Assembly: GCF_045679555.1 (NCBI RefSeq)
Contig: NC_092099.1
Coordinates: 10,524,076 to 10,588,075, forward strand
Direction of reading: 5' to 3'
Origin: Salvelinus alpinus
Taxonomy: Eukaryota > Chordata > Actinopteri > Salmoniformes > Salmonidae
DNA: 64,000 nucleotides
The notes under the pieces are model-generated. The model searched no databases, was not told the DNA's origin, and saw nothing but the letters and a program-made list of their open reading frames with translations. Shown one piece after another: positions 24,211-64,000 of this stretch (positions within the stretch are counted from its first letter, which is position 1; each line of letters opens with the position of its first letter). The position numbers and the translations under genes are program-made.

Positions 24211-24538
24211 ATACCACTAAAAAGACAACTCGAAACAATAAATACTGGTGTATTAGCTACGTTTCCGTTTTTTTGTACAATAATGTGATGACAACAAATA
24301 AATAAGTAAACAACAGCCGACAACAATGATGAGCAATACATAACATTGTAAATAAGAATGTGTTCTTAACTGACTTGCCTAGTTAAATAAGGTGAAATAA
24401 TAAAAAATAAAAATAAAATGCAGTAATTGGAGAAGAACGCTTGAGGGCGACTACGAACCAGTTTTGAATAAACAAGGACAGAAGCAAGCCATGTGTTGTT
24501 GGGTCAGAGGCGAAGGTTCATAGTTGAAATTCGAAAAG

Positions 24539-24624
24539 ATGGTGGCGCACGCAGAAATACGCGTGGTTCACCGTGGTGGCAGCAAAATAAACTTCAGAGA
24601 GCCAGTTATTACAAATGATTCCAG
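24539..24624 (+). CDS. Possible orphan first coding exon
   Basis: ATG in a good context (AAGATGG) opens 28 codons (MVAHAEIRVVHRGGSKINF...) and ends at CCAG|GTACGT, a good donor. The stretch is CpG-rich compared with its surroundings. I do not recognise the protein and cannot find its next exon. It could be the first exon of a gene continuing to the right, a remnant of a lost duplicate, or chance. Its end phase (2) matches the second glutaminase exon (27286), which is probably coincidence. Confidence 0.3.
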
Positions 24625-24777
24625 GTACGTGTGTGTGTACTTTGCAGCTGATATGAGCTAAACCTGAATTAACTGTATGTCACAAGTATGCCATGGATGC
24701 AAACTGGATCCCTGGCTAGCTAGCAACACAAGTATTCTAATCTTGAGAGAAACGTAACGTTGGCTATTGTTGTCTGT

Positions 24778-25080
24778 GGTCCTGTAGCTCAGTTGGTACA
24801 GCATGGCGCTTGCAACGCAAGAATTATGGGTTCGATTCCCGGGAGCACCCATACGTAAAATGTATACGTGCATGGCCATTGCTTCGTCCCGCAACGAACC
24901 ATTGTTTATACAGACGACTCGTTGCAGAAGCTTCCGTACGTAGTCAGGCGTCCTTGATCAACCAACTCAAACGAAAATAACGTTTCCACTTAACAGCGGC
25001 ATATTCAGTATCTCTAGGGACGATACTTTGCATGATCGTAGCTAAGTCGCTTTGGGTAAAATGTATTTCTAAATGGCTTA
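24778..25080 (+). mobile_element. HpaI-like tRNA SINE, disrupted
   Basis: CTGTAGCTCAGTTGGTACAG (A box) and GGGTTCGATTCCCGGG (B box) at 24783-24843 resemble a tRNA-Lys-derived SINE head. The typical tail TAAGTCGCTTTGG is at about 25043. About 170 bases of unrelated or diverged sequence lie between. Confidence 0.65.
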
Positions 25081-25084
25081 TACA

Positions 25085-25390
25085 CAGAACCAGTGCAGTG
25101 GTGGAAAAAGTACCCAATTGTCATACATGACAGTCATTTTCTATTAAGGTATCTTTACTTTTACTCAAGTTAAAGTCACCCAGTAAAATACTAGAGTAAT
25201 AGTCTAAAAGTATTTGGTTTTAAATATACTTAAGTATCAAAAATGTAATTGGATAAAATGTACCTATAAATTAACCTATAAATAATTTCAAATTCCTTAT
25301 ATTAAGCAAACCAGATGGCACCATATTCTTGTTTTTTAAATGTATGGATAGCCAGGGGCTCCAACACTGACATAATTGACAAATTAAGCA
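25085..25390. repeat. Interspersed repeat
   Basis: AGTGGTGGAAAAAGTACCCA followed by AAAAGTATTTGGTTTTAAAT is a repeat common in salmonid and other fish DNA. It has no coding content. Confidence 0.55.
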
Positions 25391-25392
25391 GA

Positions 25393-25652
25393 TATAGATT
25401 AGAATGTTAGATTAGAACATTGTGCAAGGTTATTGTCCATTGTGCCAATGAAGCTGTTCTTATGCTACACCCTCGGAGTGTGGTGTCAGGAAAATAACCT
25501 CACGCTCAATGTCAACAAAACAAAGGAGATGATCATGGACTTCAGGAAACAGCAGAGGGAGCACCCCCCTATCCACATCAACAGGACAGTAGTGGAGAAG
25601 TGGAAAGTTTTAAGTTCCTTGGCGTACACATCACAGACAAATTGAAATGGTT
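25393..25652 (+). mobile_element. LINE polymerase fragment
   Basis: Encodes LGVWCQENNLTLNVNKTKEM and PPIHINRTVVEKWKV, a piece of a fish LINE polymerase. About 250 bases are nearly identical in inverse orientation to 30483-30725, including the same upstream breakpoint. Confidence 0.75.
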
Positions 25653-26959
25653 CATTCTGTTCTGATTGGTGTTCTACTGTGATGTGGAGCTCCTTTATAT
25701 TCTATTCTGGGCAGTTGTGTCTCTGCATTGGAAAGCATTGTGCAGCCTCATCAAAATGCATCAGATATGTTATACTGCACAGCTGTTCTTCCCCAAGTAA
25801 AACATTTCTCAACTGGTAATAACTCCATATTGTCATTAATTGAGAAATGTATTAATTGATTCGTTTTTACTGGTTTGTTGTGAATGTGAAGCAAGGGTTT
25901 TATGCTTTTGATTCCCCAGCACTGTTTACTGTTTTTGTTTTTATTTCACTGTTTTCATTAGCTCCAGTACAGTTGATATATAAAGCATCTAATTCCGGTC
26001 CAAACAGAGGTTCACATAACAATGTCTTTGAAGCTTTTGAGCTCCACCCACAATACCACCACCATCACCCAATTGGAAAAACAGAGAATTTACTCAAGGC
26101 AATGTCACTATCCCTTCAGTAATGTTTCAGCACCCTCTAGTGGTTAATTGTCAGATTAGATTAGAGAAGGTTACTGCAGACCAATAACTTTGCAATACAG
26201 CAAGGCCCTCAATTTAGACTGCTTTCCCTCCCATAAAACGCACAAGTAGTCTGTTAAAGCATGGGAACTTCAAGTAAGTGTATTGTGAACGGACCAAAAG
26301 AGAATAAGCTCACATTGTAATCCATCACTCTATTTCTATGCTAGTGCCATAGCATTACACCCAATATGTTCATCTCTACCTTTATTTCTCCAATCAACTC
26401 TTTAAAAACCCACTGCCAGAATCCAACCATAGTATTTGGTCTGTAATCGATACTGGTAGCTCCTCAAACATGACTGGGTGCACCTTAAAATAGAAAACAT
26501 TGGCTAACGAAGCTGTCAATATCTCCTGCTTAGACATTATAAAGGGGTAATAAGAACTTCTGCCAAGTCTTACAATGCACTACAACTGTATTCTTAGCAT
26601 TATTCCTTTCAGCTCTACTTAGTGATGCCAATATTTTTTTAACTATAGTTTTCTTACTTTTTCTCATTTCGTTTCCTAGTTATTGCTGACTTCATGTGTG
26701 GCTCGCTATAGCATTTTACTTCAGGTTATTACAGTAAACGAGAAATCCCTCGATCTGCCTTATAATTTTCAGATTCACATAATTAAAGTAGTACTGCCAT
26801 TGCCTTGGAGTTTTGTTAGGAGTTTATTGGTATCCAGAAGTCCTGATTTGATGGGTTTGACTCTGCTTCTCCTTTAACTGGCACATGTCCCCCACAAACC
26901 CCCTGGCTGCCTGTGTGTGTTGCCTGGTTCCACAAACTGCTTTCTTTTTTTCGCTCCAG

Positions 26960-28056
26960 GTCAAGTCTGTCATCAACCTCCTGTTTGCCGCCTACACCGG
27001 AAACATCTCAGCACTAAGGAGGTCAAGTATGCAACTCTCAAATTCACAGAAACACCAAACATAATGACTGTCCCTCAGTGTGTACAACGGCACTAAAGTC
27101 CTGCTGTCCATGATATGCAAATTATATATATATTTTTATCATGTTAATTTCATGACAATGGAATGACTAGATCTTCATTCATAGTGATAAATCATCTTTT
27201 GCTTCTCTGATTTACTTCCGTCTTCTTTCTTTGGCCGTTATCGTCCATCTCGTGACACTGCTGACCTGTTTCTGTATGTCTGCAGATTTGCTCTGTCCTC
27301 CATGGACATGGAGCAGAGGGACTATGACTCCAGGACGGCTTTACATGTGGCTGCAGCAGAAGGTACTTCTCACAGCCTCCTTTTCCTGTCACACACAGGG
27401 ACAGATTGTGTGTGTCAGGGTCCTCTGGGAGTGTTTGGCAGGCCCCCTCTGTGTAGCAGGGTTAATTTATTGTCCCTCGGTAACTGCACTGTGTAGTGTT
27501 TGACGTCTTTGCTGGAGTGTGTGAAAGAGATGGTGCGTAGGAGAGTGTGTTTGTTTCTTAAATAACCCTGTCATCTGCTCTACTTTCAGGACATGCAGAG
27601 GTGGTGAACCCTGTTCCCATTGATAGGTATGACCACTTTGTCTGTCTGCCTGTCTGTCTTATCTGTGTGTGTGTTTTGGGTGGGTAGGTAGGTGTGGGTG
27701 GATGAGAGACTGTATCATATACTTGTGTGACAGTCTACAATGTACTCCCACTCAAAAGAACACTTATGGTCAACCATGAGGGATTTATTTGAACTGTACC
27801 CTATAGAATTTTCACACCTGAAGAGTCGTGTTAGTTCCCAAAACGAATACCTTTGTAGGCCAGTCCAACCCCAGTCAGTCACACTGCTCATTATCTTTCC
27901 GGTAGGTGGGATAAGACCCCAATGGAAGAGGTCTTGCATTTTGTCCATCACGACATGGTCACCATCCTCCAGGACTATCAAAACAAGTACAACCCACAAG
28001 AGGCCCCCAAGAAGGACAAGGAGACAGCAGAGAACAACCTGGGCGGCCTGCTGTAG
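26960..28056 (+). CDS. gls: Kidney-type glutaminase, four C-terminal exons
   Basis: Exons 26960-27021, 27286-27362, 27590-27626 and 27906-28056 (stop TAG) join in frame into 108 residues: [15 protein letters not shown]..., [20 protein letters not shown], then [15 protein letters not shown] and a GGLL end. They match the ankyrin-repeat tail that is specific to the long (KGA) splice form of mitochondrial glutaminase, which converts glutamine to glutamate. The catalytic exons and the short-form (GAC) exon are not seen in this window and would lie to the left. The third exon is short: after AEVV it passes directly to NPVPIDR, about nine residues fewer than mammalian KGA, which would shorten one ankyrin helix. 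Convergent with stat1 as in other vertebrates. Frame is intact, so I call it a gene segment, though a partial duplicate is possible. Confidence 0.85.
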
Positions 28057-28520
28057 TGTAGACATCCAAGCCAGTTGATGGCGCCACGCTGCTTTTGTAT
28101 CCTCTCAACTAGACTGCTGTTTCTTTGGTGGGAAAGACACTTTTTGGAGTGACTTTTGTCGACTTTGTATGATGACTTTATTTCTGAACTGTGTGTTTGA
28201 TTAAATGTGTTTTACATTTTTTATACTCCTTTGTTTTACTGTAAGTGTTTTGCTTTACCTTTTGTTGTGTGATTTGGTGACGGTGTTGCTTATTTTTGCT
28301 GTATCTTTCCTCTTTCGTCCTCTATCCTTTCCCTCACCAAGTGTGTGTGTGTGTGTGGTGAGAGTGAGTCCCAAATCGAAGTGCAGAATCTGATTGAATC
28401 TTTGTGACATTGGTGTGCAATATAAAGTGATATTATTATACATATGCTGCTACATGTAAATTGTATATTTATGTACTGTATAAAGTAAATATATTTCATG
28501 ATATCAAGTACCAATACTTA
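28057..28520 (+). other. Probable gls 3' UTR
   Basis: Follows the gls stop. Contains an ATTAAA signal at about 28200 and a (GT)n run near 28341-28358. The true 3' end cannot be fixed from sequence alone. Confidence 0.45.
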
Positions 28521-29699
28521 ATATAATTCAATGTAGTAGTTTAGCAGTTTGGTATTTTTCCTGGAGGGCCACAATGTGTAGTAATCTTTGGCCAAACCAG
28601 GCACACTAGAGTCTATGGAGCGATATGATGTTGAATCTGAAATATAGTTTATGTTGGCACTAATATCACTCCATAACATTCTAGCTATATGTCTTGGTTA
28701 ATGCCTGGTTGGAAAAAATGAAACAGACTGTAGCTCCTAAAGACATGATGGGCCACCACTTGGGTAGAAGCACTATATGGTCCTGTAGCCTACTTTGTCA
28801 CATGTAAACAAGTTTAGGATGCCAAATGTTACCAAACATCCTATGCTTCCACTAGTCCCAGTCAAACTTATCTTGACCTTTATCAACCCTACTGCATATG
28901 CCCTTTAGCTTTCATTTCAATTTCATTTCATTGTACTTTGTTTGGGACGGCACAAGACACTTAAAAAAAAGGTGTATATTTTTGGTCTAGTGTTCTTTTT
29001 TTGTATTACGATTTTCTCATAACAATGGAATTTTACTTCTCTATTGCTCAATACTGTATGCTATGCGCACTGTATGCTATGTCTGTTGTAGATCTGGAAC
29101 CACTGATAGAATAGGGGAGTATCTGTGGCCACATGATAAACACTAGTCTGGAATCAGTAGTCTGAAAATAGGAGGAAACCAGTTGGACATGTACATAAAC
29201 ATATGGCAGTTGACATTAATATTGTCAAAAACTCATCCTAGATGTCTCACAGTTTTTGAATGAACTTGTGCCTTTGGCCAGGATCCAATTTTCCCACTGA
29301 GCTGGTGTGTGTAAAGGACCATATAAAATCATCTGAATTAATTCATGATTCAGTGGGATTATAGCATAGTTGAATTCCATTTCATTTCCAATGAGTTTAA
29401 GAAATTAATGGAAAGCCGTGTACTGATTGTATTTGTATGTTATGAATCGCTACTTGAATATGTACAAAAACAGTTTGATTTAGTGTGTCAGTTTTGTGGA
29501 GGTCCAATATGAATGTAAAATCCAGACAGTTGAGGAATGACACGCAGTATGACATGAGCGATACCAAAAACATGGCTACTGCAGTCAGTTTACAACCAGA
29601 GTTTTTCTTTTTTCATTTGTTTATTGCTTAAACACACATTTTAACACAGCATAAACCAATACTGATCAAATTAGAAATCAAAGCAGTGGTAGGTTTTAT
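28521..29699. other. Intergenic, no gene seen
   Basis: AT-rich sequence with no supported exon. Confidence 0.4.
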
Positions 29700-30725
29700 G
29701 GGGAAAACATTCAATCAAATCACATACACATGGTTAGCAGATGTTAATGCGAGTGTGGCGAAATGCTTGTGCTTCTTGTTCCGACCGTGCAGTAATATCT
29801 AACAAGTAAGCTAACAATTTCACAACAACTACCTTATACACACAAGTGTAAAGGAATGAATAAGAATATGTACATATAAATATATGGATGAGCGATGGCC
29901 AAACGGCATAGGCAAGATGCAGTAGATGGTATAGAGTACAGTATATCCATATGAGATGAGTAAAGTAGGGTATGTAAACATTATATAAAGTGGCATTGTT
30001 TAAAGTGACTAGTGACTTATTACATCCAATTTTTAATTATTAAAGTGGCTAGAGATGTAGTCAGTATGTTGGCAGCAGCCACTCAATGTTAGTGATGGCT
30101 GTTTAACAGTCATGGCCTTGAGATAGAAGCTGTTTTTCAGTCTCTCGGTCCCAGCTTTGATGCACCTGTACTGACCTCGCCTTCTGGATGATAGCAGGGT
30201 GAACAGGCAGTGGCTTGGGCTGTTGTTGTCCTTGATGATCTTTTTTGCCTTCCTGTGACATCGGGTGGTGTAAGTGTCCTGGAGGGCAGGTAGTTTTCCC
30301 CCGGTGATGCGTTGTGCAGTTGCTTTACCAGGCAGTGATACAGCCTGACAGGATGCTCTCGATTGTGCATCTGTAAAAATGTGTGACCGTTTTTGGTGAT
30401 AAGCCAAATTTCTTCAGCCTCCTGAGGTTGAAGAGGCGCTGTTGTGCCTTCTTCACCATGCGGTCTGTGTGGGTGGACCATTTCAATTTGTCCGTGATGT
30501 GTACGCAGAGGAACTTAAAACTTTCCACTTCTCCACTACTCTCCTGTTGATGTGGATAGGGGGGTGCTCCCTCTGCTGTTTCCTGAAGTCCACGATCATC
30601 TCCTTTGTTTTGTTGACGTTGAGCGTGAGGTTATTTTCCTGACACCACACTCCGAGGGTGTAGCATAAGAACAGCTTCATTGGCACAATGGACAATAACC
30701 TTGCACAATGTTCTAATCTATATCT
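29700..30725 (-). mobile_element. LINE 3' portion, 5' truncated
   Basis: Minus-strand frames carry VWCQENNLTLNVNKTKEMI, then DKLKWSTHTDRMVKKAQQRL and LRRLKKFGLSPKTV, then RITGGKLPALQDTY, followed by a 3' UTR to about 29738. Several frameshifts. The breakpoint at 30725 is shared with the inverse copy at 25393. Confidence 0.8.
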
Positions 30726-31639
30726 GGAGAACCCTGTCCTCTCTGTACATTCCATTTCTATCTCAACCATTACTTTTTCATTTGTGTAATGCACTGTTAC
30801 CATTTTGCAGCAACACTGAGATGGTGACATTGTGTATAGAGATATAGAACATGTTAAAATGATATCCAAAGAATGAGAAAGATAATGGAACATTTTGCCA
30901 CAGACATTTAACCTCATTCACCACTCCTCTAATAGTCTGGGAAACACCTGACGAACCCTCCAACCAATCACCACCCTAACACATAGATAGAGGAACAGGT
31001 CTCAAAATTTGACATTGGTTTTGTCCTTGTCATAACATGTCTGTTGTAGTGGAGGTGGTTCAAAGAAGGGTAACCTTGCCTGAGCCCTGATAACTTGTGT
31101 TAGCTGCCTAGGCTTTAGCTCAGAGGAGTTCGAATCCCTGGAGGTCATATGGACAGTTGGTTTAAGTCAGATGTCACCAATAGTCGCAGACCAGTCTAAA
31201 ATTCCAACTAAAGACAGTTCTGAGTGTATTGCTGTACTATACATGCTATACATCCTTTTCTGTTATTTTAAGACATACATGTCCTAAAGTTCATTTGTTA
31301 AGAGGTGTGCAAGAGTGTGCTTGCTCCTTGCAGTGGAATATGTACACATATATAAATATATTTTAATTAACAAGGTTAAATAATGCAACGCTTTTCAGGC
31401 ATGTGAGAGCTCTTATTTTTTATTAATTGAAACAATGAAGTCCAGTCAGTCGTGAGTACAGTTCAGAAGTACTTTGCATATAAGGGTCATTCCACAAATT
31501 CTGTATAACTTGTTACAACCTGGCTCAAGATTGTAACAAACAATGGGAAACAACACACTGAGTAAAGGAATAACAAAATTAATTTATACCATAAATAAAC
31601 ACTCACAAAAATAATCAGATGAGACATGAAGGTCAGTAA

Positions 31640-31890
31640 ATTAGGTGTCAACTGCCAAAGCCACAACCCAACCCAACCCAACCCAACCCAACCCAAGGTA
31701 TGCACAGAGAGAGGAATCTCTTGCTGAATGGGGGAAACAGTGGCTTTATGCCACAGCTGAGCTTTCACAGGTGTGCCCCAATCAGCACTGACGACCCTCC
31801 CAGCTCCGCCCACCTCTCCTACTCCGCCCACCAATCTAAGCACAGGAAAACCCATAAACCAGAGCAGGGAGGGGCCGTCACACTTGGTCA
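31640..31890 (-). repeat. Repeat with an (ACCCA)n tract
   Basis: Seven or so ACCCA units at about 31665-31696. The flanking sequence on the minus strand begins TGTGACGGCCCCTCCC (31876 downwards) and looks like the edge of an LTR or other element that I cannot name. Confidence 0.4.
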
Positions 31891-32502
31891 AAGAAAACAT
31901 TTGATTTCACCAAATGTTCACATTCTGTCATAAAGATCACACGTTCAACTTCATAAACATGTTTTCCCATCTCAAAACTATCAGTACCAAATAAAGTACC
32001 AGGGTTGACCTTAACAGGGTTGATGATTTCTTCTTAAATCAGCCATAAATCCCCTTGTGACAGGGGAAATGACAGCTTGTTGTGTGCTACAGGGAGTGGC
32101 AATTGCATGCAAGCTTCACCCCAAAAATGTAATTGTTAAAACACTTCTAGCCTATCTATGGCTAACAGGGTTGGCATGTTATGCTCGACCTGCTCAGTTT
32201 TCCACCACAAAACACCAGAAAATGCACAAAAAAAAGAGTAGATCCAGCGCACCTGCGTTTACTCTGTGATTTGACTATTAGATGTTTCTTTTGAAAGCAA
32301 TATTTCAAAAGGAATAGTTTCACCAAATTAAAACGAGAGCTCAGTTTACGTAACAGGGTTGACCTTAAAATGAGGGACAGATGCAAATGAATCACTACTC
32401 ACATGAAATAAAGAATCATCTTCAGAAATGACTTTGTCAAAGCAACAAAATAACTAGGGCTTGGAGAAACGTTGGGATTAAGTGTCAAAATGCTGAATTT
32501 GA

Positions 32503-32930
32503 GGCCCCCCGAGTGGGGCAGTTGTCTAAGGCACTGCATCGCAGTGCTTGAGGTGTCACTACAGAGCCAGGTTCGATCCCGGGCTGTGTCGCAACCGGCT
32601 GCGACCGGGAGACCCATGAGGCGACGCACAATTGGCCCAGCGTTGTCCGAGTTAGGGGAGGGTTTAGCCGGACGCGATGTCCTTGTCCCATCGCGCTCTA
32701 GTGACTCCTGTGGCGGTCGCCAGTTGTGCGGTGTTTCCTCCGACACATTGGTGCGGCTGGCTTCTGGATTAATCGAGCAGTGTGTCAAGAAGCAGGGTCA
32801 TGTTTCGGCGGACGCAAGGCTCTCTCCCGAGTCCATACGGGAGTTGCAGCGATGGGACAAGTACTACCAATTGGAAATCACTAAATTGGGGAGAAAAATT
32901 TGTAAAAATATATATATTTGATGAATTTTG
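32503..32930 (+). mobile_element. Long tRNA-like SINE, about 430 bp
   Basis: Begins GGCCCCCCGAGTGGGGCAGT, contains GGTTCGATCCCGGG (B-box-like, 32570) and ACACATTGGTGCGGCTGGCT, and ends ATTGGGGAGAAAAATTTG before an A/T tail. The inverse copy at 36486-36980 has the same order. Confidence 0.75.
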
Positions 32931-32999
32931 GCATTTTAGCAAGCCTTTATCCATATTAAACATCTGATTTATTGAAGTCTCCATGTGGTCTATATTAAA

Positions 33000-33801
33000 G
33001 GCCACTTCATTTAATATAACAGCCTTTTAAAATTCAATATTGGTGCAACATTTCTGACTGAAATATCAAAGGGCACTCATTTCGTGGAACAACCCAGAAC
33101 AGCTGAACCATTTTCCTTATTATAAGTTACGACAAAATCATATCTATTTACAAAGTGAAGAACAGCTTTCTCATCCCTTTTTTTCTTCACATTACATATG
33201 CATACACAAAATGTTACCCTGTCCCACAAGTAGCGTAGAATGACATTCCTTATTACAAACAGCTGGACTCAAAGCCCCAAAATCTCATGCATGTATATAA
33301 AACGATAACGTAGGACTACATATATATACAGTTTCAGGTGTGCTTTCAAATCTATTGCAAACGTCATCCTTTTTGTGTGGTGTCTTCGGTACTCGGCTCG
33401 GGAGCTTACACACATTTTCCTGGGCACCACCTGAAGAGGGCAGATTAGTTTGGGAAGGGAGTGCACATCTGAAGGGAGAGGAACAACATAGGATCAGGGG
33501 GGAAAAATGGCTGCATCTCAATAGTGGAATGCTGCACTTTTGTGATTGCATGTGTTACACAGTGGCACAGTCACATAGTAAATAAAAAATGCATGAATTA
33601 TCCCGACCCTCGCATGGAAGATTTGGAAATAAATGCTTCAGTTATGACAGCGGTACAGCTGATTTGCCCGGACCTTACATTCTAATTTTAGCCCAGGGCT
33701 GTCTTGTCTTCTCAAATGTTCACATCTTTTCCACATTTTGTGTTTTATGATGATAAGATATGTGTTGTCTCATCTCTGTGTGTGGCTGGCGCTGTCTGTC
33801 T
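33000..33801 (-). other. Probable stat1 3' UTR region
   Basis: Downstream of the inferred stop. No clear AATAAA on the minus strand was found within the first several hundred bases, so the end is undefined. Confidence 0.35.
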
Positions 33802-62482
<28,681 letters not shown>

Positions 62483-62729
62483 CTAGAAACCAGGGACAGG
62501 GAATGGCAATCAGTGTTTTCCTGTATCATTCCATAGGCACCTCAGTATGGAGTTCAGAGGATAACCAGTATAGTGGGAAACACAGTACAATACATAGCCT
62601 ACTAACTGTTGCATGCCATATTTATACAGGCTGCATTGTAATCCTTTGCACAGGTCAAACTGTGCTTACTTTCAGATGCTGTGATCAAATCGTCACCACA
62701 TCCATGTATGACTACAGCCATGTACACCA

Positions 62730-62880
62730 GGGTTGGGCTCAGTTCGGTTTTCATGTCTGAAAATTCAGGAAGCGAATTGAAATATCGTCACAGAAAACAA
62801 TGGGTAATTTTTTATTAATTAATTGAATTTCAATTTACTTCCTGAATTGAAAACTGAATTGAGAACTCTGACATACTATT
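62730..62880. repeat. AT-rich palindromic repeat upstream of stat1 ATG
   Basis: AGGGTTGGGCTCAGTTC followed by AATTGAATTTCAATTTACTT and inverse-like CAGGAAGCGAATTGAAAT; this looks like a salmonid repeat in the intron or promoter side of stat1. Confidence 0.45.
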
Positions 62881-63369
62881 TGTCAACTATAAGCTTCTTT
62901 AGTCTTTGGAGGGTTGAGGAAGAGAGGCAGCTACTCTATAGTAGGCTACTGCTGGGTAAGACCACAGTTGCTTAACAGGATCCTGCCCGAATAAGTTTTA
63001 TGTGACATTCTCTTTGTATTACATTCGGTGTAACTCAGTGAATGGATATAATTTAATTAAACTAGGGTATGTAGGCTGAAATCAAATTGAAGTGCATTTC
63101 ACTTTTCCTGAAATATCACATATTGATTTGTACAGCAGCATGTCCCGTGTAGACTGATGGTGTAGAAATGTGATGTAAAAAGCAGCACGGCAGTGTGTCT
63201 TATGATGGTGAACCTGGCTGAGAAATGAATTAGTGGAGCTGTTGCCATCTTGGGGATTTCATACAGAGGTAAAGTAGGTTTTATATCAGATATTCAACAG
63301 ACATTCAACAAACATTCACCATTAGCCTATTTAAACGTTGACAACAATTTCCATTCCTCTCAGATTACT
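62881..63369. other. Upstream stat1 region, no exon fixed
   Basis: An untranslated first exon of stat1 is expected upstream of 62482 but I cannot place it. No clear interferon-response element was identified. Confidence 0.35.
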
Positions 63370-63812
63370 ACACTGAATAAAAATATAAATGCAACATGTA
63401 AAGTTTTGGTCCCATGTTTCATGAGTTGAAATAAAAGATCCCAGAAATGTTCCGTAGGCACAAAAAGCTTATTTCTCTCAAATGTTATGCACTAATTTGT
63501 TTATATCGCTGTTAGTGAGCATTTCTCCTTTGCCAAGATAATCCTTCCACCTGACTATTGTGACATATCAAGAAGCTGATTAAACAGCATGATCATTACA
63601 CAGGTGCACTTTGTACCAGGGACAATAAAAGGCCACTCTAAAATGTACAGTTTTGTCACACAACGCCACAGATGTCTCAAGTTGAGGGAGCGTGGAATTG
63701 GCATGCTGACTGCAGGAATGTCCACCATAGCTGTTGCCAGAGAATGTTATGTTCATTTCTCTACCATGAGCCTTCTCCAACGTCCTGTCCTGCAGCTCAG
63801 ATCAGAAGGATG
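63370..63812 (+). mobile_element. Tc1-like element, second family, 5' part
   Basis: Begins ACTGAATAAAAATATAAATG and contains [20 protein letters not shown], the N-terminal DNA-binding part of a Tc1-type transposase, with an internal deletion and an abrupt end near 63812. Same family as 4460-5384. Confidence 0.75.
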
Positions 63813-64000
63813 ACTGCATCTTTGACACAGCATGATTATTAACTTGACCATGCTTAAAGACACAGTATATTCAATGTCTGATTTCTTATTGTTACCCATC
63901 TACCAATCACTGCCTTTCTTTATGAAGCTTTCGAAAAGCTCCCTGGTCTTTATACTTGAATCTGTGCTTGAAATTCAAGACTTGACTGAGGGACCTTACA

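Noticed and set aside
24783-24850. A tRNA-like sequence with A and B boxes that could be called a tRNA gene
   Set aside because: It is followed by the typical SINE body and tail; the stem pairing is imperfect, so it is a SINE head.
24539-27362. Splicing of the orphan exon at 24539 to the glutaminase exon at 27286 because phases agree
   Set aside because: Phase match alone occurs by chance one time in three; the first terminal gls exon (26960) would be skipped and no support exists.
32472-32921. A 149-codon open frame on the plus strand
   Set aside because: Runs through a tRNA-like SINE; the same frame is present in inverse at 36553-37056.

Overview
The window looks like a chromosomal stretch of a salmonid fish (trout, salmon or charr). 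Two kinds of evidence agree. First, vertebrate genes with GT-AG introns are present: a complete 23-coding-exon stat1 on the minus strand, and the last four exons of kidney-type glutaminase (gls) convergent with it, the same GLS-STAT1 neighbourhood seen in other vertebrates. Second, the DNA between exons is dense in repeat families I recognise as typical of salmonids: Tc1-like elements, tRNA-derived SINEs (HpaI-like and a longer ~430 bp type), LINE tails ending in the shared AAGTCGCTCTGGATAAGAG-type tail, and short TGTCACG-ended elements.

Layout. 1-3.7 kb: repeats, including a Tc1 copy split by a TTAA-target element. 3.9-8.7 kb: a multi-exon minus-strand gene of unknown function (five exons seen, about 734 residues) with a Tc1 fragment at the edge of its large exon. 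8.7-12.8 kb: repeats and LINE fragments. 12.8-23.9 kb: a young 11.1 kb endogenous retrovirus in reverse orientation, inserted into a LINE; its two LTRs differ only by one 10 bp indel, gag and nearly all of pol are gone, and env is broken. 24-26.9 kb: LINE/SINE debris plus one possible orphan first exon. 26.96-28.06 kb: gls terminal (KGA-type) exons. 28-33.8 kb: 3' flanks and repeats. 33.8-62.5 kb: stat1, whose introns hold most of the mobile DNA.

All 23 stat1 coding exons join in frame into 756 residues with the activation tyrosine (Y704), the C-terminal MSP serine (S728) and the SH2 arginine (R607), so the gene appears functional. Intron loads: (i) the 39.8-35.1 kb intron contains a Tc1 element with two separate TGTCACG insertions, one of them carrying a further element and a SINE; the Tc1 end lies only about 18 bases from the next splice acceptor. 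(ii) the 45.6-41.6 kb intron has two hAT-type elements and a TTAA element. (iii) the 55.0-46.3 kb intron is a five-level nest: hAT MITE > Gmr1-like Ty3/gypsy element > ZBED-type hAT > TGTCACG element > TTAA element, each level marked by target-site duplications. (iv) the 61.0-56.3 kb intron holds a complete PIF/Harbinger transposon with both of its genes (8-exon Myb/SANT-like and 4-exon HARBI1-like transposase) fully open, which may be an autonomous, recently active copy.

Exon coordinates were read by eye from splice sites and frame continuity. Family assignments of repeats come from recognition of termini and motifs, without any database search.
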